Assembly: GCF_900109685.1 (NCBI RefSeq)
Contig: NZ_FOBB01000012.1
Span: forward strand, 1 to 64,000
Source: Chitinophaga rupis
GTDB taxonomy: Bacteria > Bacteroidota > Bacteroidia > Chitinophagales > Chitinophagaceae
DNA: 64,000 nt
Reading direction: 5' to 3'
Positions 63,625-64,000 of the stretch are shown one piece after another. Under the pieces are notes generated by a model that saw nothing but the letters and a program-made list of their open reading frames with translations, was not told the origin of the DNA and searched no databases. Position 1 is the stretch's first letter. Each line of letters opens with the position of its first letter. Position numbers and translations under genes: made by a program.

Positions 63625-64000
63625 ATGAAATCTATTATTACAGTAGATCACAATTCGGGGGCGCCAAAGTATCAGCAGATCATACAATCTGTTATTAGCG
63701 CTATTGATAACAAGCAGTTAAGGATCGGGGATAAAATACCTTCCGTAAACGAAGTGAGCGACAGCACCGGTATTGCCAAAAAGACCGTGGTACAGGCATT
63801 TGAGCAGCTAAAACAAACCGGTGTAATATCTGCCGTAAAGTATAAAGGTTATTTTGTAGCCAGCGCCAACACTCATTCCAAGCACAATATATTTGTGCTG
63901 TTCAACCACCTGACGGCGTATAAAGAGGATATTTACGAAGGCATAAAAAGCACGCTGGACGGAAAAGGCGTAGTGGATATTTTCTTCCATCACAATAATA
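63625..64000 (+). CDS. GntR-type HTH regulator with LacI-like sensor (cut by window edge)
   Basis: 125 codons are visible from ATG 63625 to the window end. A GntR winged helix is at about 10-75 (YQQIIQSVISAIDNKQLRIG; KIPSVNEVSDSTGIAKKTVV, then QAFEQLKQTGVIS). From about 88 a periplasmic-binding-protein-like domain begins (HNIFVLFNHLTAYKEDIYEG), as in AraR-type sugar regulators. Its position directly after the pectin locus suggests that it senses one of the released sugars. The shared motifs with GCAA-CG-type half-sites at 28792 and 57909 are candidate operators. The sensor domain is incomplete here. Confidence 0.85.
   Translation, partial: MKSIITVDHNSGAPKYQQIIQSVISAIDNKQLRIGDKIPSVNEVSDSTGIAKKTVVQAFEQLKQTGVISAVKYKGYFVASANTHSKHNIFVLFNHLTAYKEDIYEGIKSTLDGKGVVDIFFHHNN

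Noticed and set aside
1..64000. tRNA, rRNA and riboswitch genes
   Set aside because: No cloverleaf, ribosomal or known riboswitch core was recognised on either strand.

Overview
The window looks like a piece of a Bacteroidota chromosome, most likely Chitinophagaceae (Chitinophaga-like). This is inferred from two SusC/SusD pairs, ECF sigma/FecR (DUF4974) units, Bacteroidota-style lipoboxes, weak Shine-Dalgarno sequences, a MacB/FtsX-type 8-TM permease and a dense run of secreted carbohydrate-active enzymes. No rRNA, tRNA, CRISPR array or phage module was seen.

Layout. 1-7.4 kb is a mixed flank: the start of a transposase-like HTH gene cut by the window edge, an ABC-type permease with a clear terminator, a PepSY membrane protein, a sigma factor reduced to region 2 followed by an anti-sigma FecR, an ArsR regulator and a full ECF sigma factor with no adjacent FecR. 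7.9-28.7 kb is minus-strand PUL block A. In transcription order it runs: double-domain esterase, DUF1080-PA14 lipoprotein, beta-propeller/blue-copper fusion, MGH1-like/GH95 fusion, DUF1080 protein, ECF sigma, FecR, STN-containing SusC, SusD, GH106. 28.9-31.1 kb is one plus-strand DUF5703 gene. 31.2-57.6 kb is minus-strand PUL block B: SusC, SusD, PL1, DUF3826, beta-helix/DUF6298, GH140-GH43, BNR propeller with LamG-like end, GH78, BNR sialidase-like, TIM-barrel, GH106, GH43-like, GH2. 58.1-63.5 kb carries plus-strand GH29-propeller and GH67/GH20-like genes, followed by a GntR/LacI-type regulator that runs off the end.

Taken together this is a pectin side-chain locus. Three rhamnosidase-type enzymes (GH78 and two GH106), an apiosidase-type GH140, a GH95, a GH2, a PL1 pectate lyase and an esterase match the kinds of enzymes known from rhamnogalacturonan-II degradation. 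Ligand import would run through two SusCD systems. One of them has an STN domain and its own FecR/sigma switch. The other has a divergent promoter region that may be read by the GntR-type regulator.

The most unusual points are these. (1) Four intergenic gaps are filled by arrays of 7-bp words; three of them fold back on themselves, and the arrays run from the stop codon of one gene to the start region of the next. One has 34-nt arms matching at 33 positions. (2) A putative oxidative branch is present: a propeller dehydrogenase-like protein fused to an azurin-type copper domain, two DUF1080 proteins and a TIM-barrel protein, reminiscent of the 3-keto-glycoside route. (3) There are several two-enzyme fusions. 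(4) A bipartite DNA motif is shared by the two divergent PUL promoters.
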